Source: Liolophura sinensis (taxonomy: Eukaryota; Mollusca; Polyplacophora; Chitonida; Chitonidae). From it: 60,000 bases of DNA. The translations under genes and the position numbers were made by a program. The stretch's first letter is position 1. The number at the start of each line of letters is the position of its first letter. The stretch lies in assembly GCF_032854445.1 (NCBI RefSeq), contig NC_088300.1, positions 56,148,984-56,208,983 of the forward strand. The letters run 5' to 3'. Below are positions 27,701 through 38,550 of this stretch, piece after piece. The notes beneath the pieces are model-generated. The model was not told the DNA's origin, ran no database searches, and saw nothing but the letters and a program-made list of their open reading frames with translations.

Positions 27701-30700
27701 ATAGGATGATATTCTATTGGAAAATTGTAGGTTTTAGCACCAAAAATAGCATTTTGTGACATCTATTTTCCTCTAAAAATGTGCCGTTGTGGGCAAACTT
27801 AGGGTATTTATGTTTAGAATCAGTCTGTTGAACTACCATGCATTAAAAAAGATAACTTTTAGCCAGATAATACAATAAATGGTGATTTAATTTTACGTTC
27901 CTGGTTAACAGATCAATTCTGTGTGCCTTTGTGATTAGCCTCGAAAGCCTAGGGTTTTGTTAGCACAGCCACATGTGATGTATGTATTAGTTTTATTACA
28001 GCTTAAACGAATGAAAAGTGTTGTAGGCAAGTGAAATACAAAGTATTGGAATGAACAAGAGTGCATACATGGGTTCATCAGATTTCACATCTTGAAGCTA
28101 TCGCTTACTCTCAGCTTATATTTCCCTTCAGTGTACAACAAGTTTCAACAATCTGACAGAGAAAAGCAGATGTTTTCACTTAAAGGTCCCACTCTATTCA
28201 GGTATGGTATATTGTCATGGCTATATCAATATTAAATGACCCATTTGGAATAAGAAAAGAAAATTTCAGGGCAAAACAGTGTCTTTGTGAAATTCCCATT
28301 GATAGGAACACTTTAAATAGCATCAAGTATCTTAGACGTGCTCAGTGCTTGTGCACACTCATTTAATTTTGAAGGTTCTGTACTGATATAAATGTTATTA
28401 AAGGAAATCTGGATTTTGGATAGATGTACCTGTTATATGTATTTATATGTACACTATAATTTTATTTTTCTCCCTATTAGCAAACGTCACAAGTTGTACA
28501 CGTTTATGTTGGAACACATGGCAGATGACCAGAGGTTCAAATTGACTGCCAAACTGTGTCAGGATGTGAGTACGCATATGTAGACGTTTTGCCATCTACA
28601 TGTACCTATAGTATACATGATATCGTTTCACCAGTACACAGTTTTACAATTACTGAACAATTACTGTGAAAAACTCATATGTCAAAAGTTCAAAAAATTG
28701 GGGGAAAAAAATGTCTTTAATTAAATATCTAGAACATAAATGCATTTCAGGTTCTGTCTGGTGTGGTTGACAACATCCTTCCATTGACAGCAGAGACCAG
28801 TCAGCTGTTGAAGGACACACTCTCTATACTCTGTTGTAAGGTAGGATGACACACAAAACTCTTCAGTATTTGTGATTAGAAACATGAGTTTATCTGCTAT
28901 ATTTTAAATTTACTTTAACCTAATCTGCTCTGTTTTAAATTTACATTAACCTGATGGAAAATGGAATTGCTTGTGAGGACACCCTTTGCAGCCTAAATAT
29001 ACTTGCTACAATACAGACTGACTTTGAGTACTTTTTTTGAATAAACATTCCCATGCACTTATGTTGTAGGAAATCAAGCTGGCCTCCTTGCGAACCAAAC
29101 CTCAGGATGATGTCATGGATGAGCAAGATATGGCAGCTGTTGTCATGGCAACAGCAAAAAAAACCCTAATAACTCAAGCAAGTCAGACTTTCATTGTGTA
29201 AACATGTTTTACATACATGACTGAAGTTAAACATACACTGCAAATGAGAAGTTTGAAGCAGATTTATCTCAACACTGATCAGGATTTTATTGAAATTTAG
29301 AATACTTTGTGTATAAAGTGTTTTCCTTTAAAATTCTCCTGTCTAGGTGTATAGATATGTGAATTGTCTGTATCTTTATGTTACAGGTAGTGAAGAGAAA
29401 TGTCATTGAAAATGTTGTTCCAATTGTGACCTCCCTGAAGCACTTTGTAAGTGAACTGATATATGGTTGCTTTAAACTTTACTTGTATCTACCAGTGTTA
29501 CTCCAGAGCAATCATTTATTTATTTATTTGATTGGTGTTTTACGCCGTACTCAAGAATATTTCATTTATACGACGGCGGCCAGCATTATGGTGGGTGGAA
29601 ACCGGGCAGAGCCCGGGGGAAACCTACAACCATCCGCAGGTTGCTTGCAGACCTTCCCACTTACGGCCGGAGAGGAAGCCAGCATGAGCTGGACTTGAAC
29701 TCACAGCGACCGCATTGGTGAGAGGCTCCTGGGTCATTACGCTGCGCTAGCGCGCTAACCGACTGAGCCACGGAGGCCCCCCAGAGTAATCATGTATGAC
29801 CAATAATATACTCCCTAACATAATAACTTTAGACTAGCGTTATGCTAACAAATTCAATAGAATGTCATGTATTGGACAAGTTGCTGTTGGGATTATATTC
29901 AGTGCAATTCACGCACTTTCACATATATTTGGGGTAACTCACCAGGACTTTTAAAATGGCCCAAGAGCCAGTGTTTTTTCTTTGGGGGGGGGGGGGGGGG
30001 GGCTGGTTTTACAGAGCTACTTGTTTTGTTCTCAATCTTATATCTGTGTATAATTTTACAGTTGGAGAAACACCGTTCCCCTGTTCTCAAACAACTGATG
30101 ATGTATCTCCGAGAACTGATGAAGGACTACAAGGATGAAGTACAGGGTAACCTTAAATACTAAAACATAACAAACAGAAAATCTTTTTAGAGTCTTGAAC
30201 AGAATTTTGGGAAGAAATTGCTTACTGATATCCAATGTCCATAGTTCCATATGAGACTTTTGTGATACAAACAGCTAAGGAGCATTCTTGTGGGTCTATC
30301 CTGTTGTGTGTCCAATTTCTCTTAACCCATTAAAAACAAATTCATGAAATTTTGCAGAAATGTAACTCATAGATGTGACCTTTGGCCATTTTTAGTGTTA
30401 CCATATACCATCTTAGTTATTAAGTTAGTATAATGTCCATAACGGATACCATTAAATATGTATTGACCCAAATTATTTTTCTCTGTATCACAGATATGCG
30501 TTTTTTTTTTTTTCCTCCTTTTTTTTCCGCTTCTAAATAATAAACAAGAATAGATGGATAACGATCGTGCATTGCTGTCAGAGAAATGGTACGTGTGAAA
30601 TCCAGTCAGGCATGATACCTCAGTACAAATGCCGTTCTGGAATACTTGGTTTGTACCTTGTTGGGGCGAAGGCACATAACTTAATAGACAGGGAACAAGT

Positions 30701-33700
30701 CAACGTTTCATTGTCCTTTGTATGAGTAAGTTCCAGTCAGTCAGACTGTCTGATAAAGATATAAACTGAGGGTCAGAGTAAGAAGTTTTAATCAAGAGAA
30801 TACTTTACATGACCTCGGCCAGTTTATTTTGATTGTTGCGTTAAATCTTCTGTACACGATATCTCTAAAACTATCATATATTCACGATTTTTATCAAAGT
30901 AAGCTAGGTCACCTTCTCAGGTCAAAAAGTGGTGCCAAACCAGATTTGTACAAAGGTTTTACAGAGTATATTTTACCTTGGTTTGTACCATGGATAGACA
31001 GAATTTTTCTTTGGTAGAGGTTTATTATGATAAACTTCACCAGATCAAAAAATTGCTCCCCAGTGGCTCTGTCAAACAGGATCTATAGTTGTTCAGGGCT
31101 GAGGAGTGCTTCAGTTCAACGGCTATATTTTTATATTTTGTGTCTTGAGTCAGAATTCTGCAGAAAAGGTGAACAAGCCAAAGTAATGCTGAAGTTTAAA
31201 GGCAAAGAAAACAATAAAATGAAGTATATATCAGATGAAACACCATTAAACATTGCCAAGGAAGAGTTTTTTTTTTTAGAATTTTTCTAACCTAGTAAAA
31301 AATGTTTTAAAGTGACATAGTTGCCCAAAATTTGGATTTTTAAACAAATTCTGCGTGTCTCGTCTTAACAAAGATTTAAAGTTCATTCATAAACTAAATA
31401 ACTCATGTTGAAATAAAGAATATTCATAGAGTATATAACTTGTACAAGTCCTGCCGTTCTTTGAATTTAACACAAAGACGGCAGGCCATTTTGCCTCATT
31501 AATATTCAACCGGAAGGACCTGAACCATATGCGTAGCGTTCGGAAAGTTCGGGTCAAAACAAACATGTCGAGGGATGTATGTGTGGGTGACAGAAACAGT
31601 GACAGTGTGATCTTGTCATTCCAACTCAATTGATATTGCTCCATCTAAGTATTGTAACTGTAAGTACATTGTAAGTATAAGTAATGCTACTTATAATAGT
31701 GTTAAGGCCGACCTTGGTTGTCCACGAAGTAAGCTGCAGGTAAGCGCATGTGACAGGTTCAACAAGCTCTAAGCGACATCTTCGTGCTTCAAGGAGACCC
31801 TTTTCTTTCTTCAGCGTACTCCACCGTTCGAACTGACCACCATTTAGAACTCTAGACTTGTTGTCAACCTGTTGAGCTCTTTTTGACACCTATTTCACGA
31901 GCGAGCCATCCTTCTTTTATGTGTGTGATTAGCTATGTTTGTTTACATGTGAAGTTTACTGAGCGCTGTGCATATGCTCAACTTCCACTGAATTGAAAGC
32001 GCTTCATTTAAATATTGTGGCAGAGTTTTCAGTTTTTTTGGTTATTTTTAAACATTCACTTAATGTACAAGGCTGGGGTGGGATGAACAAAAAGCTTGTA
32101 ACTTGAATTACTTGAAAAAAATCTCCGATACTCACATCATTCTGTAGTAACGCAAAAATACCTAATATTTGGGCGACAATGTCGCTTTAAGGCATCAATC
32201 TCTATTCTGTGTCGCATCCATATGTTTTGCTGAAATAGTTTGTTTCAAGGTCCATTTAATAAATGCATTCATAGATCCATATGTAAATGCATTTGGAATG
32301 ATGAAATCTGTAGTCCATGTGTATTAAATGGCAAAACCTGATGTGACATCTTTGGTCCCAATATAGTCAGAAAAGGCCAACGTAAAATCCAATATTTCTG
32401 ATTCTTTCCAACCAGATTCTTTGTATGATTTATATTTCTGCAGATATTTTGTCAGCTGACAAACAACTGGCTACAGAGATAGAATATGATCTGAGGAAAT
32501 TTGAAGAACAGGAGACAAATCCATCGTTGGCAGTGGTGAGTTACCTCCCCTTTCTTCTGCTGCATGTACACCCCACTTGACAGTAGACAGTAATACATGT
32601 ATGTTCGTAATAAACCAGGTACTAGCTAGCTTGTTTGGCTAAAACATTGTTCTACTGGCAGCCTATCACCTCCTGATTAAGTCAGAGTGTTTGTCACTCT
32701 AGTTCCTGTGAAAGTACAACCAGTGGCGAATAATGGTCTGGCATGTTTCTTTCAACGTTATACCTTAAAACTGTCTTATGAGTAAAACATTTCTTGAGTG
32801 TGATGTTGAGTAAGTAATGCCAGTGTAAAATGATTTGTCTCATTCCTGCATCAGGGTCCGGCTGGAAGCGTGTCGTCGCCCCGAGCTGGAGGCAGCAAGC
32901 CTGGGTCTCCCACAGTCAGGAAGGGTTCACCCAAATCTGCCTCAGGCAGCCCCCAGACAACTTCACCACTAGCTCCAGCTAACAACAGCCTCTCCCCAAG
33001 GGCGAACACATCCTCTGTGTCAGGAACACCAGTTCTCACCAGGTACGATCTGTAAATCAAGTTCTGTGGATAGGTAAGGCTTTGCATAGACTTTTCATTA
33101 TTGAGTAATGTTGATCTGTAGGTCAACATGTGTATGAAAGACTTTAATATAGCCCATGTATTTCATCAAGATGGTTCATCATGCATCCATTCCCTTGGTA
33201 AGATGTTGTTTCTTACAACTGTTATTATTTCGTGCATTACGGAATACCACATATTGAGAGAAGTGGTTATTAAACAGACTGATAAGGACTTGAATCGTTA
33301 ATATGAACCAGAGAGTGGTGTAGGAAACAGCGCAGTTATTAGTAAACCACAAAAAGGTTTAATATGCGGACTTTGCGTTACGAAGCTTCTGTCACCTGTC
33401 ATATCAGAGGGGTTTTGTGGAGACCCTTAAAGATTTATTTTGTGTTACAGACAAATGTCTCTGTCTACACTGGCCATATTGAACTCTGCTAAGAAAGCCA
33501 TGGACAAAGTGAAGACCGTAAGAGATACGAGGAATTCCCCTCGTAAGGCCACACCAGACCGCAGACCTGTGACCAAAACTGCTCATGCTGAGTCAGACTC
33601 TGATGAGAACAGGACTATGGTGGTGAGAGAGGACTTTACTTATTGATTATTGCCTGTAGTGTGTTGAAGTACAATCAGTTATTAATTCCCCCTTCAGGAA

Positions 33701-36700
33701 TTTAGTCACCATGTTATAATCAACATGGTTGTATATTCATAATCAGCTTATGTTAGTCCTACTTCTGTTTATGTCAGCAGGTTTTTCAGGTACCTGGTAA
33801 GAGCAATTCTACCCATATACCTAACTTCAGATTTACGAGTTAATTTATTTATTTTTGAGTAAGATTTTAAACAGCAGTCAATCGATTTCACCAGATAGTT
33901 ACATGACTTGATATCTGATTTGTTGTCATTTCTTTACAGGAAGCTCCAGTCGCTGCTCTTTTCAAGACTCCAGATAACTCGGGGAAAAATAGGAGAGCTA
34001 TCAGCACACCAGCCAGTGAGTAAACGTTTAGGGCAGGTATTGCACTCAGTGTGGATTTTGAGCCAACACTACGTCTGGCTAGAACGTTTGTCTCTTCTCA
34101 GGCCTTGACCACTAAGGCCAGAGATTTGAATCCTCCTGTTTGTTCAGACACGGCTTTGAGTCAGGAGGCTGTCCATGTATTTGTTGAGTGGAGGTCGTTT
34201 ACTCTGGGGACGTTAAAGTCTTGAAATTTTGTTTTAGTGTTTAGTCCTTGAAAATGGACAGTGAGTATTGGAAAGTAATTAAAAATGGATTAAAATAGAG
34301 CTGCTTATTATCATTTGTGTTCTGCGAAGGAAATGCCACACCAAGCAGCCACTTGCGCGTTTTGTTGTGCTGGTTAAGCATAAATAACATTTTTATGACC
34401 TGGCTATCTGCCCCTAGAACAAAGATAAATTGGTGGTCACGTGGTATATGCCTTGTTTTAAACAAGGGGTAGAGGGGGATATAAGTTGTTGTACTTGTTG
34501 CTTATAATAGCTATTCCCGCAGTTTTATCATAAGACATAAGTAAATAAAGGATATGGCTACCTGTTGTCTTCACTGTGTTTGGAGGACAGCTTTTAGATT
34601 GTATCCTGATCTACACCACCACCCATATTTAATGGACACGTCTTTAGTCCAAGGCCAATAAGTGCACAGTGTATCATCCAAAAACTTGTATAAAGTTGCT
34701 GACGGATAAATGTAAGTAAAAATTCTTGAACATGGCTTTGAACACCAATCAATAACACCAATCAATCAACACCCAATCAATCAACACCAATCAATCAACA
34801 CCAATCAATCAACAGCATTAACAGTGATGATGGAGGTTATTTAATCGACTATATGCTGTGATGTCCATTTAGCATTCACAACAAGTGTTTTCACTGTCTG
34901 ATTGGTGAGTGACTGAGGTTTTTTATGAGGATTAAGATGGAAACTGCTGTTAAGAGCCTTGAACACAATGAGTTGTATTTTACAGTGTTTTTAGGGAACA
35001 TCACCTTCCACCAGGATCAGAACATTTCACTAATCCCTCCCTCTCCAATCCCCCTGCCCTGCCCATCAGAGTGTACGGGGAGCAGCAGTCATCATCAGGT
35101 CTACAAAGCTGTGACTTCTAATGTAAGAGGTCTTGTTAAATTGCACTTTTCCAACTGTAAGAGTTTCAAACACTTCTCTTAACCCCATTGGTCATTTCTA
35201 TACATGTGGATAAAGTTGTGTGTAGAAAGGCTTCTAATATGTTAAGCCTTTTCAAACCTTTTTACTATTACAAATTTTGTGACAAACATTTATTCTGTCC
35301 TACGTATTTTGTGGTGGTCTCATACATCTGGTAAAGCAAAGCAGTCTAAAAGAAATGTAACCCTAGTCTCGCTAATGTGAAAATGCAGAAAACAGATAAT
35401 TGCATTCCTTCTTTTATGTTTTGCCTTTATCGTGTTGTAGATACCTCCGCTGGTGGCCCATCTAAACCTGCTACCAGAGCTAAGACAACAGATACAGATG
35501 TAGTTTTCATGTTTTCTCCAGACAAACCGTGAGTATGATACGACAGTGTTATTACATAAATACCAGTATTAAAAACTTTTTTTAAGATTTTATGAAATTT
35601 TTTAAGATTTAAAAAATGAAAATGCTGACATGAAATGAATCATCATTTTAATTGTTATTGATATGGTGTGTTTCAGATTACCTAAGCCTAGATCATGGAA
35701 GATCACAGCCACAGTAAGTACCCAAACTAACTGTCTACCAAGGGTGATTAATGCATACTTTCTACTATATCAGAACCAACATTTTCATATTTCACTTTCC
35801 TTTGATCATAAATAGCTAAATTACTACCCTGTGGACATTATTTAGTTACTTGGAGCCCTTGGTATGTGAACAGCCCAGTGAGTTTGTCTCAGATGACTAG
35901 TCTGACCATTGTCTCAAATCCCTCTCTCCTGCAGGTCTCTTTGCCTGGTCAAGTAGGATGGTTTCCTGCAGGTGCTGCCAGGTTTCTTCCATTCATAAAC
36001 TTGACTTTTATTATACAAGTTACCGTATAAAGGGACTTAAAATTTTATCAAAAAGGTGTTTTTTGGAGGCAAATGAACATCCTGAACTTTTTCTTTTGGT
36101 GCTGAAACTCACATTTTCCCGACAGCATATTCACCTACCTTAAAAGGAAGCCTTAAAACACCTTTTTAAAATCAGTGGCTCTTGGAATAAGGAAACATTA
36201 GAAACTTACCACTAAAAACATTTTAGGTCATTTAGTGTAAATATTCTTCAGCATGGCGTAACTACACTTAACTCTTGACATTGCCCTATTCTTGGTTTTG
36301 CTGTGATTTTATTGAAATCCTTCCCTTCAATATTACAAATGAATAGACTTGTAAATGCATCTCACACTTATTATCCAAAGTCAAAAAGCTCAGTGCCAGT
36401 TCTGCGATGCAAAATTAATGTGCAATTGGTCAAAGTCCATTTACAATGTGGAGTCTTTTGTCTCTGCCCCAGTCACTGAGTTTGTGGCACGGCCATCCTG
36501 GTCATCATTTGATGGATCACCTGACTGATGAGCATAAATTATATCTCATCACACCATTGATTGGCCTGAGTTTGCCATGCAAATCTGCTGATACAGTGTC
36601 AGCACTAAAATGCCTCCAAACGTGCTTATCTGTGTTGTCTGTACAGTTACTTCCCTTGTCTTGATCTAGCCACCAAGGAAAAATCCAAAGGAGCGGAATG

Positions 36701-36786
36701 AGGAGCCAGAGGAAGCAACAGAGAAACTCAGGCCTCAGAGGCGGGTGTCTTCACGATTACGGTCATCAAGTCAGAGCTCCAGCTAA
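6719..36786 (+). CDS. NCAPD3: Condensin-2 complex subunit D3 (NCAPD3), 46 exons
   Basis: HEAT-repeat subunit of condensin II (with SMC2, SMC4, NCAPH2, NCAPG2), which shapes mitotic chromosomes. Exons: 6719-6782, 8592-8756, 9270-9355, 9657-9732, 10666-10743, 11030-11136, 11567-11656, 12052-12176, 12877-12919, 13427-13483, 14273-14391, 14804-14915, 15268-15354, 15691-15760, 16023-16110, 17435-17598, 17971-18135, 18509-18642, 19347-19462, 20585-20698, 21359-21433, 21561-21663, 22143-22242, 22738-22827, 23059-23135, 23554-23662, 24405-24545, 24993-25223, 25690-25819, 26095-26203, 26916-27000, 27441-27545, 28132-28201, 28481-28565, 28751-28840, 29070-29177, 29387-29446, 30062-30146, 32444-32535, 32855-33042, 33451-33622, 33940-34015, 34995-35072, 35441-35528, 35677-35713, 36670-36786. 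The total of 4761 nt gives 1586 residues (human about 1500). Family matches include [12 protein letters not shown] (about 895), RAHAFITLG (about 988), [17 protein letters not shown] (about 1030) and [15 protein letters not shown] (about 1400). A basic NLS-like stretch (GKRAKR) lies near 180. Start: ATGGCGGAC with no upstream in-frame ATG nearby. Intron 36 is GC-AG; the donors of exons 3 and 43 are weak. Confidence 0.95.
7031..7056. repeat. Perfect 26-base palindrome
   Basis: The half-site CTGGGACTATTAT is followed at once by its exact reverse complement. It lies in NCAPD3 intron 1. It could be a fused pair of short transposon ends or a transcript hairpin; nothing else identifies it. Confidence 0.8.
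7481..7780. mobile_element. Palindromic MITE in NCAPD3 intron 1
   Basis: The left arm (7481-7557) runs ACGATGGTGG..GCGGAAAGCAGGTCTT..TTGGTGT..GGCC..GGACCTTTGTTGAGTAT. The right arm (7667-7780), reverse-complemented, runs ACGTATGGTGGCGGTGCGAT..GCGGAAAGCAGGTCTT..TTGGTGTA..GGCCCGGACCTTTGTTGAGTAT and has about 35 extra bases. An inner pair (AGACTCCAAC at about 7570 / GTTGGAGTCT at about 7615) extends the pairing. No coding capacity is seen. Confidence 0.75.
12223..12280 (+). repeat. SINE tail fragment
   Basis: TGAAATATTCTTGAG, then CCAGTCAAATAAATAAATAA: the 3' end only of the main SINE family, in NCAPD3 intron 8. Confidence 0.75.
13048..13388. mobile_element. TTAA-flanked MITE in NCAPD3 intron 9
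   Basis: TTAA (13048-13051) is followed by AGTGAACATATAGTCTGCCG. The right edge, read from 13384 on the other strand, gives AGCGAACATAAAGTGCGCCA, followed by TTAA (13385-13388). The terminal repeats are about 25 bases. A diverged, longer relative lies at 53686-54675. A TTAA target duplication is the hallmark of the piggyBac superfamily; the terminal bases here do not prove that assignment. The element ends 38 bases before exon 10. Confidence 0.75.
13904..14175 (+). repeat. tRNA-headed SINE, nearly full length
   Basis: The tRNA-like head has an A box (TGGCTCAGTTGG) and a B box (AGTTCAAGTCC), with a body including GCTGGCTTCCTCTCCGGCCG and CAACCTGCGGATGG. The 3' end is GTATAAGTGAAATATTCTTG..AAACACCAATGAAATAAATAAATA. 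It lies in NCAPD3 intron 10. Confidence 0.9.
16575..17150. repeat. Minisatellite, 111-114 bp unit, about five copies
   Basis: The anchor TGCTGGGTACAGTATTTGTTG recurs at 16623, 16713, 16827, 16939 and 17050, giving spacings of 90, 114, 112 and 111. Each unit also holds GGAACACACTGTCCTTTTGA and, except in the short first one, a CAGCC(A/G)AGCT..GAGTTG segment. It lies in NCAPD3 intron 15. Confidence 0.92.
19072..19143. repeat. Two-copy direct repeat, 45 bp period
   Basis: AGGTAACACTGGAAT(T/G)GCAACCAGTGA occurs at about 19072 and about 19117. Each copy carries an AG|GTAACA splice-like context, but no open frame of NCAPD3 continues through it. It lies in intron 18. Confidence 0.75.
19583..19812 (+). 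repeat. SINE copy, degraded head
   Basis: It shares the GGAGCCTCTCGCCAATGTGG, GCTGGCTTCCTCTCC, CAACCTGCGGATGG and ATAAGTGAAATATTCTTGAA blocks with the copy at 13904-14175. The A-box region is partly deleted. It lies in NCAPD3 intron 19. Confidence 0.88.
24993..25223 (+). other. NCAPD3 exon 28: SQ/TQ cluster domain
   Basis: This 231 nt exon (about residues 919-995) encodes a Ser/Gln-rich linker with nine SQ or TQ dipeptides within about 55 residues (for example [33 protein letters not shown]). It ends in the conserved RAHAFITLG that opens the HEAT core. SQ/TQ clusters are the classical target signature of the ATM/ATR/DNA-PK kinases. Phosphorylation here is inferred, not shown. Confidence 0.8.
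26297..26600 (+). repeat. Second SINE family (Ser/Leu-type tRNA head)
   Basis: It starts near GCAGACAATGGCCGAGTGGTTAA (A box) and has a B box AGGTTCAAACCTG about 55 bases on. The body includes GCCTTCCATCAGTATTATGTG and CACATGGGAAGGCTCC. The head is tRNA-like, but the anticodon arm does not fold cleanly, so this is not a tRNA gene. It lies in NCAPD3 intron 30. Confidence 0.7.
27205..27325 (+). repeat. Fragment of the second SINE family
   Basis: CTCCATCAATATGATGTG..ATGTGTATGTC..CACATGGGAATG..AGTAAATTACCAAAGGT matches the body of the copy at 26297-26600 without its tRNA head. It lies in NCAPD3 intron 31. Confidence 0.55.
29516..29780 (-). repeat. Full-length SINE with target-site duplication
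   Basis: On the minus strand the head GTGGCTCAGTCGGTTAG (A box) and GAGTTCAAGTCC (B box) precede the standard body and an ATAAATAAATAAA tail. It is flanked by CCAGAGCAATCAT (29503-29515) and CCAGAGTAATCAT (29781-29793), a 13-base duplication with one mismatch. It sits in NCAPD3 intron 37, and its near-intact sequence suggests recent insertion. Confidence 0.93.
29984..30002 (+). repeat. Poly(G) tract, 19 bases
   Basis: An uninterrupted run of 19 G on the transcribed-sense strand lies 59 bases upstream of NCAPD3 exon 38. The exact length may be uncertain in an assembly. Confidence 0.85.
31307..32190. mobile_element. TTAA-flanked inverted-repeat element, 884 bp
   Basis: TTAA (31307-31310), then AGTGACATAGTTGCCCAAAA. 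The right edge on the other strand reads AGCGACATTGTCGCCCAAAT, with TTAA at 32187-32190. No transposase-like frame is seen inside. It lies in NCAPD3 intron 38, and shares the AGYGA terminal bases with the elements at 13048 and 53686, although the interiors differ. Confidence 0.75.
32855..36786 (+). other. NCAPD3 C-terminal tail exons, S/T-P rich
   Basis: Exons 40-46 encode about 250 residues of predicted disorder. Exon 40 alone has seven S/T-P sites (for example [32 protein letters not shown]); more follow in exons 41, 42 and 44 ([28 protein letters not shown]). The last exon ends in an R/S-rich stretch ([15 protein letters not shown]). In vertebrates the NCAPD3 tail is phosphorylated by CDK1 and then binds PLK1. 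The site pattern fits, but no particular site is assigned. Confidence 0.7.
34741..34813. repeat. Tandem repeat, 14 bp unit
   Basis: About five copies of AACACCAATCAATC. The unit equals the AACACCAATCAAAT end of the local SINEs, and SINE-tail-like sequence (AAAATTCTTGAACATGGC) stands just before it, so a SINE 3' end seems to have expanded. It lies in NCAPD3 intron 42. Confidence 0.85.
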
Positions 36787-37178
36787 GCTCACCGCATCAT
36801 ACCCACTGCATCATACCCACTATCATTTATCCTGCTTCTGTGCTTACAAGCTGTATAAATCTTTTTAAGTTTGAATTTAGAATATCGTTTTGTCTGGACT
36901 CGTAAATTTAGATTTTTTGTGAAATCTAGTGACTGATCTTACATTAAACAGTCAGGAACTGTCAATTTAGTTATAGATAGTTTGTCAGGTAAAGGCCTTA
37001 ATCTCGGGAGAGAAGAAAGGCTTCTTCAATTTAGTCATTGAGTTATGTGGTTGTACTAAATAGCAGGGCAGTGCATGTGTATAGAAATGTGACTGTTGCA
37101 GACCGTTCTACTGTGCTGCTTGTCTGAATGCCCGCAGGTTACTCTACATAATGATTGCTGTTATGTTCCTATTGACAA

Positions 37179-37184
37179 AATAAA
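37179..37184 (+). terminator. Poly(A) signal of NCAPD3 (first candidate)
   Basis: AATAAA stands 393 bases after the stop codon, followed by T/GT-rich sequence. Further AATAAA hexamers at 37423-37428 and 38138-38143 could serve longer transcripts. Confidence 0.5.
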
Positions 37185-38424
37185 AACACACTCCTTGTCT
37201 GCCACTGAAGATTGTTGCTACATCTCTAACGTGTGCTGTGTACAAGAATCATGATTGGTGAACAACTTTGATGGCAAAAGTACATGTTCTGGTATAATCT
37301 ACATAAAATGAAGCTAACAGACATGTTTTACACTACAATGATGTAAAGGGACACAGCTAAAAGTTGTTGAAGTTTATGCAGTATCCCCTCAAAGACTTTG
37401 AAAACATGATTTTTCGAAACCTAATAAAACACTGAAATCACTGTCACATCACCAAGCTGGCATGTGAAAGTGTCAAAAGGAAAACAATACGAAAGCCAGG
37501 AAAGAAAGAAAAAATCCTTGAAACTTCAAAGAACACACACAAATGTTGAAGTCTTCACAACAGCCTGTGATAAATATTCATGTACATGTGTACTCGAAAT
37601 CTGGATGGAAAAACGATATGTTTGGTCACAATGTGGTTACCTTCTGTCAAATGGGACACTTTGTCAGTCCTGTTTTGCTGTTGCGGTCATCTGCCAGGCC
37701 AAGGAATAGTCCAGTAGCCTAATGGCGGTACATGATCCTCCGAACTCATGCATTGTTACATCCAAGAGCCAGTTGGGAATCTGATTTAAACGCTGTTGTG
37801 TTCTTGTACAAAGCTGTGATTACACACCTCTAAGCTGTAGTTATAGGCCTTTAAAGTGTGAAAGCCACATCGTAGGTTTTAGTCTGTGTGTTAAAGGTAC
37901 TTGTTTTAGTGATTTACATTTATTTAAGACAAGAACATGGGGCTCTTTAGCAACGCATCTGGTCTGTGTAGTTGTAGAGAGATGAATCTTTTGTCAATAG
38001 ATTAAGGGCATCAGTTTTTTTTTTTTTCAAGAACAACTGTTCCAGTTGTGTGTAAAGTATTTATTCATTTGCAACCTGTGTAATCTGTATATTTTCCAAA
38101 GGCTTAATTTCTTACATTATTGCCTTTAAAAAAAGTAAATAAATCATGTGTGCTTAAAGCTGAGAGAACTTTGTAAAGGAAATTGAGTACTTTGTCCTCT
38201 TTTCGTCATCTCATCACCACAGTCCGAGATTGCTCTAACGTTATGTTTGGCAAAACGTTTCTTCGGCCATGGATGGCCCCACACCAGACGCACTTGGAAG
38301 CGACCATAGCAGTAGAGCAAAATGAAATACTACAATATATGATACCCTAGGATGGTATAATAACCTCTATATTCTGTTCAAGGGTACCGTATAGTATTGT
38401 ATTTTACTTTGCTTGACTGATTGG

Positions 38425-38550
38425 TTTCCGGTCATATGTGGAAAGGTCTGCCAGAAACCTTCTGACGATTGTAGGTTTCCACCATAATTCGGGCCGCTTT
38501 CGTAAAAGTGAAATATTGTTGAGCAGGGCGCAAATCACCAATCAAATAAA
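38425..38550 (+). repeat. SINE 3' half
   Basis: GTGGAAAGGTCTGCCAG, CCACCATAATTCGGGCCGC, AAAAGTGAAATATTGTTGAG and CACCAATCAAATAAAT match the main SINE family. The tRNA head is absent. Confidence 0.82.

Noticed and set aside
34995-35098. Frameshift in NCAPD3 exon 43
   Set aside because: Using the donor at 35073 removes the need for one; kept as an open question under findings.
35935-35995. SINE fragment
   Set aside because: Only GGTGCTGCCAGGTTTCTTCC resembles the SINE body; the match is too short and the tail is missing.
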